DNA of 64,000 nt from Roseovarius autotrophicus (GCF_018069895.1 NZ_JAGQDH010000009.1:1-64000), one strand, 5' to 3'. Counted from the first letter of the stretch, positions 45,187-56,126 are shown. Notes: generated by a model from the letters alone, not told the origin. Made by a program: numbers and translations.

Positions 45187-45865
45187 GGATTTGCGCCTGT
45201 TTTGCATCGGTTTTCGGACATATGGGGCCGCCCGCTGGCTGGGCAAGGTGGTGGCATGTTTTCTGTGGCTTGTCAGCCCTGCGATGGCAGGGGAGAAGGT
45301 TACGGTGCTGGCGCTCGGGGACAGCCTGACACAGGGTTACGGGCTGCCGAAGGAGGCGGGATTCGTGCCGCAGCTGCGCGGCTGGCTGGCGGCGCGGGGC
45401 ATCGCGGCGGATGTGATCAATGGCGGCGTCTCGGGCGATACCACGGCGGGCGGTGCGGCGCGGGTGGCCTGGAGCCTGACCCCCGAGGTGGACGCGATGA
45501 TCGTGGCGCTTGGCGGCAATGATCTCTTGCGAGGGATCGACCCGGCGGAAAGCCGCCGCAATATCGCGACCATTCTGGAGGAAGCGGCAGCACGAGAGGT
45601 GCGGGTTCTGCTCGTGGGGCTGCGCGCGCCGGGCAATTACGGGGCAGAGTACAAGACGGCGTTCGACGCGATCTTCCCCGAGCTTGCCACGGCGCATGGC
45701 GCGCTTTATGCGCCGGACTTCTTCGAGGGGTTGGGAGAGGGCGATCCGGCGGTGCTTCAGCCGTATTTTCAACCCGACCGCATCCATCCCAATGCCGAAG
45801 GCGTGGCGCGGATTGTCGAGAGTCTGGGGCCGCATGTTGTGGAACTCATCGAGGGGGCCCAATGA
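45185..45865 (+). CDS. tesA: Arylesterase / thioesterase I (TesA), GDSL family
   Basis: A 226-aa periplasmic SGNH hydrolase. After a 35-residue signal peptide ending SPAMA come block I GDSLTQGYG (nucleophile Ser47), block II NGGVSGDTT, block III GGNDLLRG and block V DRIHPNAEG with the catalytic Asp and His. It hydrolyses acyl thioesters and lysophospholipids in related species. ATG 45185 is preceded by AGGGGAG. It is divergent from the YbbAP-like transporter, and the start codons share two bases. Confidence 0.93.
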   Translation: MDLRLFCIGFRTYGAARWLGKVVACFLWLVSPAMAGEKVTVLALGDSLTQGYGLPKEAGFVPQLRGWLAARGIAADVINGGVSGDTTAGGAARVAWSLTPEVDAMIVALGGNDLLRGIDPAESRRNIATILEEAAAREVRVLLVGLRAPGNYGAEYKTAFDAIFPELATAHGALYAPDFFEGLGEGDPAVLQPYFQPDRIHPNAEGVARIVESLGPHVVELIEGAQ

Positions 45866-45868
45866 AAA

Positions 45869-45892
45869 CGGGCCCCGAAAGGGGCCCGGTTC
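45869..45892. terminator. Bidirectional hairpin terminator between tesA and the cold-shock gene
   Basis: CGGGCCCC-GAAA-GGGGCCCG (45869-45888) is a perfect stem with a GNRA loop, preceded by AAAA and followed by GTTCC. It lies just after the tesA stop and 20 bases beyond the convergent csp stop. Confidence 0.65.
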
Positions 45893-45911
45893 CGGCATAT
45901 CGGATCGATGA

Positions 45912-46118
45912 TCAGGCGAGCGAAAGATTGCTTGCCGACTGGCGGCCATCACGGCCTGCCTCGATGTCGAAATTCACCTTCTGGTTATCAGCGAGGCCGG
46001 TGAGGCCGGCGCGCTCGACTGCCGAGATGTGAACGAAAACGTCCTTGCCGCCGCCATCAGGCGCGATAAAGCCGAAGCCTTTGGTGGTGTTGAACCATTT
46101 TACGGTGCCAGATGCCAT
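45912..46118 (-). CDS. Cold-shock protein, CspA family
   Basis: A 68-aa single-stranded nucleic-acid-binding protein with RNP1 KGFGFIAP and RNP2 VFVHI and the start MASGTVKWFN. ATG 46118 follows GAGGAGTTC. The protein would act as an RNA chaperone at low temperature or during growth change. About 170 bp separate it from the upstream gene; this region is relatively AT-rich and may be a long 5' leader, as is usual for csp genes, but no defined structure could be confirmed. Confidence 0.96.
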   Translation of the reverse strand: MASGTVKWFNTTKGFGFIAPDGGGKDVFVHISAVERAGLTGLADNQKVNFDIEAGRDGRQSASNLSLA

Positions 46119-46295
46119 AGCTCTGAACTCCTCTAGATATGCTGCCCGCGGAAGTGCGGCAGCCCGGCCCGTCAAGTTAGATCGAGTGACTGAGCCGTAG
46201 GAGGACAGAGAGTCGATAGCTTTAACGTTAGCGAAAACAATATGGAGCCTGCGCGCGCCAAACACAAGGGCAGATCGTGCGCGGGCATGTTGATT

Positions 46296-46862
46296 TCAAA
46301 GAACGGTGACGACGGTGCCGATCGGAACGCGCTCGTAGAGGTCCTGCACATGCTCGTTGATCATGCGGATGCAGCCGTTGGAAACCGAGCGCCCGATGGA
46401 TTGCGGCTCGGTCGTGCCGTGGATGCGGTAATAGGTGTCGCGTCCGTTCTGGAACAGGTAAAGCGCGCGCGAACCGAGCGGATTGTCGCGTCCGCCGGGC
46501 TGCACATAATCATTGTCGATGAACCTGGCATAGGCGCGGGGGTCGCGGGCGATCATCTCGTTGGTGGGCCGCCATGTGGGCCATTTCTTCTTGACGTCGA
46601 TGGTGGCGGTGCCGGTGAATTCCAGCCCCGCGCGCCCCACGCCCACGCCATAGCGGCGGGCTTCGCCGGGGGCGGTGACGAAGTAGAGGAAATGCGCGCG
46701 CGGCACGACGACGAGGTGGCCGGGCCCGTAGGCCCCGGCAAAGCGCACGTCCTGCGGTAAGAATTTGGGGTCGAGGGCAAAGGCACGGGCGCGGGTTGGG
46801 GTCAGCGACGGTGCGGCCAGCGCGGCGACGCCGGTGATGACAAAGGAACGACGATGAATCAT
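46296..46862 (-). CDS. L,D-transpeptidase (YkuD domain)
   Basis: A 188-aa secreted enzyme. The N-terminus, MIHRRSFVITGVAALAAP, resembles a signal with a twin-arginine-like start. The YkuD domain has YRIHGTTEPQSIG and the catalytic cysteine in SNGCIRM. It forms 3-3 crosslinks in peptidoglycan or attaches lipoproteins to it. It stands alone, with a 110-bp gap to a possible 30-codon gene upstream. Confidence 0.94.
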   Translation of the reverse strand: MIHRRSFVITGVAALAAPSLTPTRARAFALDPKFLPQDVRFAGAYGPGHLVVVPRAHFLYFVTAPGEARRYGVGVGRAGLEFTGTATIDVKKKWPTWRPTNEMIARDPRAYARFIDNDYVQPGGRDNPLGSRALYLFQNGRDTYYRIHGTTEPQSIGRSVSNGCIRMINEHVQDLYERVPIGTVVTVL

Positions 46863-46972
46863 TGTGTTGGCCTCCGAAAGTCCTTGGTCTCGATTAAAGA
46901 TGCCGATGGTCGGGTGCGAAAATCAAAACGCGGTGAGAGCACGGTGAAAATCCGCAAGTGTGGCCTTTTCGC

Positions 46973-47065
46973 TCAGATTGCGGCCCAGTCGGTAAAGCGG
47001 AAGGGCAGTGGTCGGCGATGCCAGGGGGGGCGGGGAAAGCGCGGGTCGGTCTTGCGGCGGGACAT
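46973..47065 (-). CDS. Possible 30-aa basic small protein
   Basis: ATG at 47065 (minus) is preceded by AAAGGAG at ideal spacing, and the frame MSRRKTDPRFPRPPWHRR... ends at TGA 46973-46975. The peptide is strongly basic, Pro/Trp/Phe-rich and has no membrane segment. The 301-bp interval 46863-47163 contains nothing else recognisable. It could be a true small protein or a leader peptide ahead of the L,D-transpeptidase; evidence is limited to the ribosome-binding site. Confidence 0.35.
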   Translation of the reverse strand: MSRRKTDPRFPRPPWHRRPLPFRFTDWAAI

Positions 47066-47163
47066 GGTGTGGCTCCTTTCTGTGGCTGTTCTCCCGAGGT
47101 GGGGGCTTGCTGCGGGAAGGGCCAGAGGAGCTGCAGCTTATGTGAGAGAGCGTGAGATTTCCG

Positions 47164-48381
47164 TCACTCCATGCGCAGTCGCCGTTCGCGGTGGATCACC
47201 AGCAGGATCGTCACCACCCCGGCCACCCCGGTGAGAAACATCAGCCACAAAAGCGGGAAGGCGCCGCTGCCCGGCGTGAGCAGCAGCCCCGCGAGTGCCG
47301 AGAGCGCCGCGCCAAGCCCGATCATGAGCGCGCCCGAAAGGCCGCTTGCCGTGCCCGCGAGGTCTGGCCGGATCGAGAGCGCGCCGGCGGTCGCGTTGGG
47401 AATGACCATGCCGTTGCCAAGCCCCATGAGCGCCATCAGACCAAAAAAGCTGAGCGGTGTGCCGAGGCCGAGATGAAAGACCGAGAGGTTCAGGCCGATG
47501 CCGCCCGCGTTGAAGAGCGCCCCCCAGAGCACCATCCGGTTGACGCCGATGCGTGTGGAAAACCGCCCCGAAGCGAAATTGCCGAGAAAATAGCCGATGG
47601 CGGGCGCGCCAAAATAGAGACCGAGCGCCGCAGGCGTCATCCCGAAGACCTGATCACCCACGAAGGGCGCGCCGCCAAGATAGGCGAAGAACGAGCCTGA
47701 CGACAGACCCGCCGCCAGCGCATAGCCCCAGAAGCGGTAGGAGGTCAGCAGCGCCGGGTAATCGCGGAATTGCTGTATCAGCGTGCGCCCCGAAAGCGGC
47801 GCGGTTTCTCCCAGATCGCGCCAGCATAGCCAGAAAAGCCCCGCGCCCAGCACGAAAAGCGCCCAGAAATTCGCCTGCCAACCGAAGATCTCGTCAAGAA
47901 TCCCGCCAAAGGCCGGGCCGATCATCGGCACCACCGCCATGCCCATGGTCACATAGCCGATCATCGAGGCGGCGCGGTCCTGCGGAACCATGTCGCGCAC
48001 GATGGCGCGGGAAAGCACCATCGCTACCACGATGCTCGCCTGCAACATTCGGAAGACGAGGAAAGTGGTCACATCGGGGGCGAAAAGACAGCCCAACGTA
48101 GCCACAAGAAACAGCCCCACCCCCCAGAGCACCACCGGGCGACGCCCCCAGCGGTCCGAGAGTGGCCCCATCAGCAGTTGCAGCCCGGCATTGACCGCCA
48201 GATAGAGTGCCACCGAAAGCTGGATCAGGCGATACTCGGTGTCGAAATGCGCCACCATCCCCGGCAGCGAGGGCAGGAATATGTTCATTGCGAGCGCCGA
48301 AAGCCCTGCCATGAGGATCAGCGTTGCAATATGTGGCGGGGTGGTGCGGTCGAAAAAACGGACCGGGCCTTCGGGTGTCAT
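47164..48381 (-). CDS. Bcr/CflA-type multidrug efflux MFS transporter
   Basis: A 405-aa inner-membrane protein with about twelve membrane segments. The motif LSDRWGRRPVVLWG in the first cytoplasmic loop is motif A of the drug:H+ antiporter family, and FRMLQASIVVAMVLSRAIVRD is typical of Bcr/CflA members that export bicyclomycin or chloramphenicol-like compounds. It is convergent with nothing and divergent from pccB; the 192 bp between them contains AT-rich putative regulatory repeats belonging to pccB. Confidence 0.93.
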   Translation of the reverse strand: MTPEGPVRFFDRTTPPHIATLILMAGLSALAMNIFLPSLPGMVAHFDTEYRLIQLSVALYLAVNAGLQLLMGPLSDRWGRRPVVLWGVGLFLVATLGCLFAPDVTTFLVFRMLQASIVVAMVLSRAIVRDMVPQDRAASMIGYVTMGMAVVPMIGPAFGGILDEIFGWQANFWALFVLGAGLFWLCWRDLGETAPLSGRTLIQQFRDYPALLTSYRFWGYALAAGLSSGSFFAYLGGAPFVGDQVFGMTPAALGLYFGAPAIGYFLGNFASGRFSTRIGVNRMVLWGALFNAGGIGLNLSVFHLGLGTPLSFFGLMALMGLGNGMVIPNATAGALSIRPDLAGTASGLSGALMIGLGAALSALAGLLLTPGSGAFPLLWLMFLTGVAGVVTILLVIHRERRLRME

Positions 48382-48454
48382 GGATCATGGCTAGGCGCGG
48401 TGCGGTGCAATGTCCAGACGTGCGGGCACAAGAGCGGGTTGTTCCGTCGATGTG

Positions 48455-48510
48455 TTTGCGGGTTTACAAATTTTCAAAATATAGTTTCCAATTTTTTGCA
48501 AATTTGCGGA
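48455..48510 (+). promoter_or_regulatory. AT-rich TTTGCAAA-like repeat cluster upstream of pccB
   Basis: Within 56 bp lie TTTGCGGG (48455), TTTACAAA (48463), TTTTCAAA (48471), TTTGCAAA (48495) and TTTGCGGA (48503). This fits the kind of site reported for PccR of R. sphaeroides, and the cluster lies 64-119 bp before the pccB start in an otherwise GC-rich region. Confidence 0.55.
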
Positions 48511-48573
48511 AATCTGTTTGGTTACTTGCCTTCGCCGCCCTATGGTGCGCGCCACAGATGCTAGGGGAGCGCC

Positions 48574-50106
48574 ATGAAAGACATCCTTCAGGAACTCGAG
48601 AACCGCCGTGCCGACGCGCGGCTTGGCGGGGGCGCCGCGCGCATCGAGGCGCAGCACAAGCGCGGCAAGCTGACCGCGCGCGAGCGCATCGAGCTTTTGC
48701 TCGACGAGGGCAGTTTTGAAGAGTTCGACATGTTCAAGGCGCATCGCTGCACCGATTTCGGCATGGAGCAGAGCCGCCCCTATGGTGACGGGGTGGTGAC
48801 CGGGTGGGGCACCATCAACGGCCGCATGGTCTATGTCTTTTCGCAGGATTTCACCGTGTTCGGCGGCTCTCTGTCGGAAACCCATGCCGAGAAGATCTGC
48901 AAGATCATGGATATGGCGGTGCAGAACGGCGCGCCGGTGATCGGCATCAACGATTCGGGAGGCGCGCGCATCCAGGAGGGCGTGGCGAGCCTGGCAGGCT
49001 ATGCCGAGGTTTTTCAGCGCAATATCATGGCCTCTGGTGTCGTGCCGCAAATCTCGCTGATTATGGGGCCCTGCGCGGGCGGCGCAGTCTATTCGCCCGC
49101 GATGACCGATTTCATCTTCATGGTGCGCGACAGTTCCTACATGTTCGTGACCGGCCCAGATGTGGTCAAGACCGTCACCAACGAGGTTGTCACGGCCGAG
49201 GAGTTGGGCGGGGCCTCGACACATACGAAGAAATCAAGCGTGGCCGATGGCGCATTTGAAAACGATGTAGAGGCGCTGGCCGAGGTGCGTCGGCTGGTGG
49301 ACTTCCTGCCGCTGAGCAACCGCGAGAAGCCGCCCGTGCGCCCTTTCTTCGACCAGCCCGGGCGCGTCGAGCCGAGCCTTGATACCCTTATCCCCGACAA
49401 TCCCAACACGCCCTATGACATGAAGGAACTGATCCTCAAGGTCGCGGACGAGGGGGATTTCTTCGAGATCCAGGAGGATTTTGCCAAGAATATCATCACC
49501 GGCTTTATCCGGCTTGAGGGTCAGACCGTAGGGGTCGTGGCCAATCAGCCGATGGTGCTGGCGGGCTGTCTGGATATCGACTCGAGCCGAAAGGCCGCGC
49601 GCTTCGTGCGGTTCTGCGATGCGTTCGAGATTCCGATCCTGACTTTCGTCGATGTGCCAGGCTTCCTGCCCGGAACGGGCCAGGAATATGGCGGCGTGAT
49701 CAAGCATGGCGCAAAGCTGCTCTTTGCCTATGGCGAGGCGACGGTGCCGAAGGTCACGGTGATCACCCGCAAGGCCTATGGCGGCGCCTATGACGTCATG
49801 GCCTCCAAGCATCTGCGCGGCGATTTCAACTATGCCTGGCCTACGGCGGAAATCGCGGTGATGGGCGCGAAGGGCGCGACCGAGATCATCTATCGCGCCG
49901 ATCTGGGCGATGCAGACAAGATCGCGGCGCACACGAAGAGCTACGAGGGCCGCTTTGCCAATCCCTTCGTTGCCGCCGAGCGGGGCTTTATCGACGAGGT
50001 GATCCAGCCGCGCTCGACCCGGTTGCGGGTAAGCCGGGCTTTTGCCTCCTTGCGCAACAAGAAGTTGACCAACCCCTGGAAGAAGCACGACAACATTCCG
50101 CTCTGA
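48574..50106 (+). CDS. pccB: Propionyl-CoA carboxylase, beta (carboxyltransferase) subunit
   Basis: A 510-aa carboxyltransferase that moves CO2 from biotin to propionyl-CoA, giving methylmalonyl-CoA. Typical stretches: [23 protein letters not shown] start ([13 protein letters not shown]), [13 protein letters not shown] forming the first oxyanion region, and [20 protein letters not shown] with [13 protein letters not shown] in the second half. ATG 48574 follows GGGGAG. Expression is probably controlled by PccR through the upstream repeats. pccA lies 3.4 kb further, separated by five other genes. Confidence 0.96.
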   Translation: MKDILQELENRRADARLGGGAARIEAQHKRGKLTARERIELLLDEGSFEEFDMFKAHRCTDFGMEQSRPYGDGVVTGWGTINGRMVYVFSQDFTVFGGSLSETHAEKICKIMDMAVQNGAPVIGINDSGGARIQEGVASLAGYAEVFQRNIMASGVVPQISLIMGPCAGGAVYSPAMTDFIFMVRDSSYMFVTGPDVVKTVTNEVVTAEELGGASTHTKKSSVADGAFENDVEALAEVRRLVDFLPLSNREKPPVRPFFDQPGRVEPSLDTLIPDNPNTPYDMKELILKVADEGDFFEIQEDFAKNIITGFIRLEGQTVGVVANQPMVLAGCLDIDSSRKAARFVRFCDAFEIPILTFVDVPGFLPGTGQEYGGVIKHGAKLLFAYGEATVPKVTVITRKAYGGAYDVMASKHLRGDFNYAWPTAEIAVMGAKGATEIIYRADLGDADKIAAHTKSYEGRFANPFVAAERGFIDEVIQPRSTRLRVSRAFASLRNKKLTNPWKKHDNIPL

Positions 50107-50162
50107 GCGGTCAGGGCGGATCGGGGAACAGCCCGTCGCCTTTGTCGCTGTCTCCGATGGCG

Positions 50163-50206
50163 CGGCACTGGCGACCCCCGGAGTATTTCGGGCAAGATGA
50201 AACCGG
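50163..50206. repeat. Dispersed intergenic repeat, copy C
   Basis: GACCCCCGGAGTATTTCGG with the following AAGATGAAACCGG has the same core as the other copies. It lies between pccB and the next small gene. Confidence 0.5.
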
Positions 50207-50219
50207 AGGCTGCACGAGG

Positions 50220-50555
50220 ATGGGTCGCGACCGATGGCATGTGATCGAGGAGGATGGGGCGCTGACGCTGGCGCGACGGCTGCCCGTGCGGTTCGATCTG
50301 GCCGCCGAGACGGTGCTTGCCGGGGCGGTCGGGCGGCGCAGGCTGGCGCATCTGGTTCGGCAGGACCTGTGGCGCATGCTGAGGCATCTCCGAGGCTTTG
50401 CGCCCGCAGTGCGTGTGCGGCGCGTCGGGCACGGGGTGCATGTTGTGGCGGGCGGGGCCGTTCCGGGGCGCGTGCCGCCCTTGGCCGCGACGCGGATCGC
50501 CGACATGCTGGCCGATCCCGGTCTTCGGGCACGCTGGATGGGGCAGGCGCGATGA
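50220..50555 (+). CDS. Hypothetical protein of the pcc region
   Basis: A 111-aa soluble, very Arg-rich protein with no signal peptide or membrane segment and no recognised domain. ATG 50220 follows GGAGG and GAGG. Its TGA overlaps the ATG of the next gene, so they are translationally coupled. Base composition is like its neighbours. It lies in the gap between pccB and pccA. A role in propionate metabolism is only suggested by position. Confidence 0.6.
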   Translation: MGRDRWHVIEEDGALTLARRLPVRFDLAAETVLAGAVGRRRLAHLVRQDLWRMLRHLRGFAPAVRVRRVGHGVHVVAGGAVPGRVPPLAATRIADMLADPGLRARWMGQAR

Positions 50556-50944
50556 GGGGGGCCGCGCTCGTGCCCGCTCTTGTGCTTGGCCTTGCAGCCG
50601 CAGCGCAGGAGGAGGCGCTGCGGCTGCCCTCGGGGCTTGCCGCGCGGCTTTTCGAGGTGCTGACCGACCGGCCCGAGGGGGGCGGTCTGATCTACCGGTT
50701 CCGCTATGTGGCCGCGGGGTTTGATGCGGGACCCGAGCAGCTTGAGTGGCTCGACGCGGACCTGAGCTGGCTTTGCGAGAACCATGTGCTGCCGCGGATC
50801 TCGAATATCGGGCCGCAGCCGGGGCTGGTGGTAATCTCGCTGGCGGATCGCGAGGCGGATTTCGGGGTCTATGATCCTGATGTGACACAGGTTTTCGAGG
50901 CCTATCGCCCAAAGGGCGGGGCCTGTATGCAGGAGATGTTCTGA
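50552..50944 (+). CDS. Secreted DUF6497-like protein
   Basis: A 130-aa protein with a short signal peptide (MRGAALVPALVLGLAAAAQ) and a mature part with IYRFRYVAAGF, SWLCENHVLPRISN and a final CMQEMF, giving two cysteines. It resembles a conserved Rhodobacteraceae family (DUF6497 as far as can be recalled) without known function. It starts within the stop codon of the previous gene (ATGA). It should be periplasmic. Confidence 0.6.
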   Translation: MRGAALVPALVLGLAAAAQEEALRLPSGLAARLFEVLTDRPEGGGLIYRFRYVAAGFDAGPEQLEWLDADLSWLCENHVLPRISNIGPQPGLVVISLADREADFGVYDPDVTQVFEAYRPKGGACMQEMF

Positions 50945-51169
50945 GATGGGCGCACAGGGTTTTGTCGCGGGCGGGCCCGAGCCGGGGGTGGGTGCGGCTT
51001 TGCGGACACATTTCCGCGCGATCATGCATTCAATATGTTCAAATCGCTCGATTTCCGCTAGCGTTGATCAAGGTCGCACCAAAGCGACCTTTACCTCGCC
51101 AACCTGGCGGGCCAAGGCATTGTGCCTGCGCGCGCCGCTTATCGAAGATACGAGAGACAGGAGATCTAC

Positions 51170-51307
51170 ATGTCCAAGACCCTCAAGAGCATTCTCGCCC
51201 TGGGCTTTATCGCCGTCGTCGCCGCTTGTGCGCAGCCGGCAGAAGAAGAATTCGTCGTGGTCGAGCCGGTCACGACCGAACCGGTCCAGACCGGAAAGTA
51301 CAAGTAA
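51170..51307 (+). CDS. 45-aa lipoprotein
   Basis: A very small lipoprotein. The signal peptide MSKTLKSILALGFIAVVAA is followed by Cys20 in a lipobox (VAAC-AQP), and the mature part is about 25 residues, acidic and Val-rich, ending TGKYK. The ATG follows GACAGGAGAT. After 224 bp of non-coding sequence it stands alone between the pcc-associated genes. Function is unknown; such tiny lipoproteins may act as regulators of envelope complexes. Confidence 0.7.
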   Translation: MSKTLKSILALGFIAVVAACAQPAEEEFVVVEPVTTEPVQTGKYK

Positions 51308-51394
51308 GCCCTTTGGGCTTGGCGCGAGGCGGGTGCTAGCGCCCGCCTCGCTGCTCGATACAGCGCCGCGCCTCTGTCATCCGGGAGGTGCAGC

Positions 51395-51754
51395 ATGCTG
51401 AAGCATCGCGGTTTTCCCGGTCGTCTGCCGGGGACTGACTTTCAGTTCACGATTCGCAGGGCCAACCCCAAGGGGGTCACGCCTCTCGTCGCGCGAGAGA
51501 GGTATCGCGATCGAAAGCCCATCGACCGACGCGCCGACAAGGAATTCCTTCGCGCGATCTGGGAGTGTTTCGGAGATCAGCCCTTTGAGCGCGGCAACCT
51601 CGATGCCGGACGGCTGAGCTGGTTGTTCGGGCGCGAGGTGAAGCCCGCGCAAGAGCCGTTCGACCCTGAAAGCTATGAGGCGCTGCTGGTGCTCGATGTC
51701 GAGTCTGCGCGCGCTTCCTTTCCCGAGATCTTTGGCGACGAGGCCCCCCGGTGA
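51395..51754 (+). CDS. Conserved hypothetical protein of the pcc region
   Basis: A 119-aa soluble basic protein without signal peptide. Visible features are PKGVTPLVARERYRDRKPID near residue 25 and a WECFGDQPFERG segment. No domain was recognised. ATG 51395 follows GGGAGGTGC. A terminator lies 180 bp after the stop, and the 290 bp before the porin stop contain nothing else recognisable. Confidence 0.6.
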   Translation: MLKHRGFPGRLPGTDFQFTIRRANPKGVTPLVARERYRDRKPIDRRADKEFLRAIWECFGDQPFERGNLDAGRLSWLFGREVKPAQEPFDPESYEALLVLDVESARASFPEIFGDEAPR

Positions 51755-51932
51755 GCAATCCGGTCGCCTTTCGTCGGCGCGTTTCCGCGCAAGGCGCTGC
51801 CCGATGCGCGGGACCTTGCCGAGGCGTGACCGCGCGGGTGCCATGGCTTGGCAGGGGGTATCGCGCATGCAACCCTGAGGCGTGGAGCGGCGGCCCTTCC
51901 CCCAGAGGTCTGTCCCGTTACCCTTCCCCTCT

Positions 51933-51972
51933 CGGGCGGTTCGGTTACCGGACACCGGCCGCCCGGTTTTTT
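51933..51972 (+). terminator. Rho-independent terminator
   Basis: CGGGCGG (51933-51939) pairs with CCGCCCG (51959-51965) around a loop that contains a smaller CGGTTACCG hairpin, followed by GTTTTTT. It ends the plus-strand unit of small genes. Confidence 0.65.
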
Positions 51973-52044
51973 CCGCTGAGGGATGTGTCGGCTTGGCGGC
52001 CGGAGTGTGCGGGGCGCACCTTGCAGGCGCGCCCCGGCAGGGTG

Positions 52045-53304
52045 TCAGAAGCTGAACTGGACAGAACCCTGGAGCCGGGTCGCGTCGGCACTGCGGCCAT
52101 TCGCAAGCTCGCGCTCGACCCAGCTGACTTCGGCGCCGACCGTCACGCGTTTGGCCGGTTTCCAGAACAGCGTGGCATGCACGGTCTGAAGCTCTTCGGT
52201 ATCGGTGGCAAAGAAGGTGTCATCGACCTTGTAGTAGCCATAGGCCAGGCCGAGGTTGACCTTTTCGGTGAGCTGATGGGTGATCTGCCCGCCGAAGCCA
52301 AACGCCTCGATCGTGTCGAGGTTGCCATTCTGGTCGATGAACCCGTCCTGCCCCGGCCCGTCGATGATGTAGCGGCCCACCCCGTCGCCATAGGTGAACG
52401 AGCCGACAAGGCGCCCGCCCTCCCAGAGCGGCGTGCCCGCCGCAAGGTTGATGCCCCAGCCGATCTCGTCGTCACCGCCCAGACCCGAGGGCGCATCGAG
52501 AAAGCGCAGCACGGCTGCACCCTTCAGGATGGTTTCGCCGAATTTGTAGGTGGCGGCCGCCACGAGATCGGGCGCGCTGTCGAAATCCGAGTTGAAGCCC
52601 GAGAAGGTGCCCGGAATGCTTTGCCCGATATTCTGGACGTTGAAGCCCATCCCGTCCGACACCATCCCGCGGCCCGAGAATTCGGAGTTTTCGAGCGCGA
52701 GGTCGATCTTGAGGTTCGGGGTCGCGTTGAACGTGTAGCGCAACTGTGCCTGCCGGATGAAGGGCAGGCCGGTCGGACCCTGGAAATCGACCGTGTTGGG
52801 ATAAACCTCGATCGGCATGAAGGTGGACCATGTCTGGCCCGCCGTCCATCCGTTCCACTGCCCATAGGCATGGCGCAGGCGCGGCTCGTTCGAGTTGGAC
52901 AACACCTGATTGTTGGCGGTGCCGAAAAAGTCGATCTCGAAGAACGTGATCAGCGGGCCGCGTTCCGTCTGGGTTTCGGACTTGAAGTTGAACCGCGTTT
53001 GCCGCGCATGTGCCCGGAACCCGCCATCGTCCCTTGCGTCGGGATTGAGGCCCAGAACGTTGGTGGTATCGCCCATACCCTGGTCGACGTCGAAGATCAG
53101 GTCGAGCTTGGTATAGCCGCCGAAGGTCAGTGTCGTGCCGGGGGCGACGTTGACATGACCGCGACCTTCCAGCTTTTCCAGACGATCGGTCAATTCGCGC
53201 ACCTGGTCGCGCAGGTCCGATTCACTTTGTGCGAGCGCCGGACTGGCATGGCCAAGGCCGATCACTGCCGCGGCCCCGAGCAGGGCCGGTATTCCTCGTT
53301 TCAT
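52045..53304 (-). CDS. DcaP-like outer-membrane porin
   Basis: A 419-aa outer-membrane protein: signal peptide ending HASPALA, a short coiled-coil of heptads (LRDQVRELTDRLEKLEG) that trimerises DcaP porins, then a beta-barrel of alternating strands and a terminal phenylalanine (QGSVQFSF) for Bam recognition. DcaP porins take up dicarboxylic or other negatively charged substrates. ATG 53304 follows GAGGAGAG. It is divergent from pccA and may serve uptake of carboxylates, which fits its location. A LacI-type palindrome lies 135 bp upstream. Confidence 0.88.
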   Translation of the reverse strand: MKRGIPALLGAAAVIGLGHASPALAQSESDLRDQVRELTDRLEKLEGRGHVNVAPGTTLTFGGYTKLDLIFDVDQGMGDTTNVLGLNPDARDDGGFRAHARQTRFNFKSETQTERGPLITFFEIDFFGTANNQVLSNSNEPRLRHAYGQWNGWTAGQTWSTFMPIEVYPNTVDFQGPTGLPFIRQAQLRYTFNATPNLKIDLALENSEFSGRGMVSDGMGFNVQNIGQSIPGTFSGFNSDFDSAPDLVAAATYKFGETILKGAAVLRFLDAPSGLGGDDEIGWGINLAAGTPLWEGGRLVGSFTYGDGVGRYIIDGPGQDGFIDQNGNLDTIEAFGFGGQITHQLTEKVNLGLAYGYYKVDDTFFATDTEELQTVHATLFWKPAKRVTVGAEVSWVERELANGRSADATRLQGSVQFSF

Positions 53305-53439
53305 TGGGTCTCTCCTCACGATAGTGCTGCTGTTGACGGGCATCGGTTCCGGAGAGTGGCCTCCGCATGTGCCCATGCGCAGACTGGCAGGGCTTTCGAT
53401 CACGCGGGCATCACGAGGCCGTGCTGCACGAATATTTGT

Positions 53440-53447
53440 AAGCGCTT
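53440..53447. promoter_or_regulatory. Possible LacI-type operator in the porin-pccA intergenic region
   Basis: TGTAAGCGCTTGAT contains the perfect palindrome AAGCGCTT with central CG, close to the consensus of CcpA/LacI-family operators. It lies between the divergent porin and pccA starts. No LacI gene is adjacent. Confidence 0.35.
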
Positions 53448-53549
53448 GATTAAAAAGTGTTTTCACACATTCGTCACAAAAACTCTCAATCCTGTGATCC
53501 CGGACCCGGTGGTCCGGGGGCACGGTGCCCAGGAAAGGAAACCTGTCTG

Positions 53550-55595
<2,046 letters not shown>

Positions 55596-55599
55596 GGGG

Positions 55600-56115
55600 A
55601 TGACCGCCCTGCAGCGCCATATCCGCCCCCTTGGCGCGGTGCTGTGTCTGGCGGCGCTTGCGGCCTGTGCGCGTGACAGCGAGGCGGCGCAGCGCGGCCG
55701 GCTGGCGACCTGGGTGTCGCTGGGACAGACCCTGTCGTTCTCGGCGCGGCGGGATTGTGCCGTGGGGGTCTATGCCGTGGTGACGGGGGCCGTGAAGGCG
55801 GCGCTGCCGCTCACCGACAGCGCGCCCGCGATGCGCCGCGCGCTTGAGGCGCGGGGGGTGGCGGCGCTGGCGTTGGCGGGGCAGGGGGGCGATGCCGCGC
55901 TTCTGGCGATCACCAATCACGACCGCGCCACCGGCATGGCGATGCGGCGCGCCGCGCTTGAGGCGCGCGCCTGCATGGACCAGGCGGCCGAGGGGCGGTT
56001 TCGCGGCGCGCTCGACACCCCCGGCACGATCGTGGGCTGGGATGCGGGCACGCGGTCGCTCATGCTGATGCGGCCCGACGAGGGCTGGCTCATGCTGGTT
56101 CAGGGAGAGGGCTGA
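55600..56115 (+). CDS. Small lipoprotein between pccA and the DUF4174 gene
   Basis: A 171-aa protein with signal peptide and lipobox (LAALAAC-ARD, Cys23). The mature part is Ala/Arg-rich with a conserved-looking RRDCAVGVYAV segment and a C-terminal TRSLMLMRPDEGWLML. No domain was recognised. It starts 4 bp after the pccA stop, so it belongs to that operon. Similar lipoproteins appear between pccA and the mutase gene in other Rhodobacteraceae as far as can be recalled; function is unknown. Confidence 0.65.
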   Translation: MTALQRHIRPLGAVLCLAALAACARDSEAAQRGRLATWVSLGQTLSFSARRDCAVGVYAVVTGAVKAALPLTDSAPAMRRALEARGVAALALAGQGGDAALLAITNHDRATGMAMRRAALEARACMDQAAEGRFRGALDTPGTIVGWDAGTRSLMLMRPDEGWLMLVQGEG

Positions 56116-56126
56116 GCGATGCTGGA

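Noticed and set aside
52010..52036. GC hairpin (CGGGGCGC/GCGCCCCG) after the porin stop as a terminator
   Set aside because: No T-run follows on the minus strand, so it is not called a terminator.
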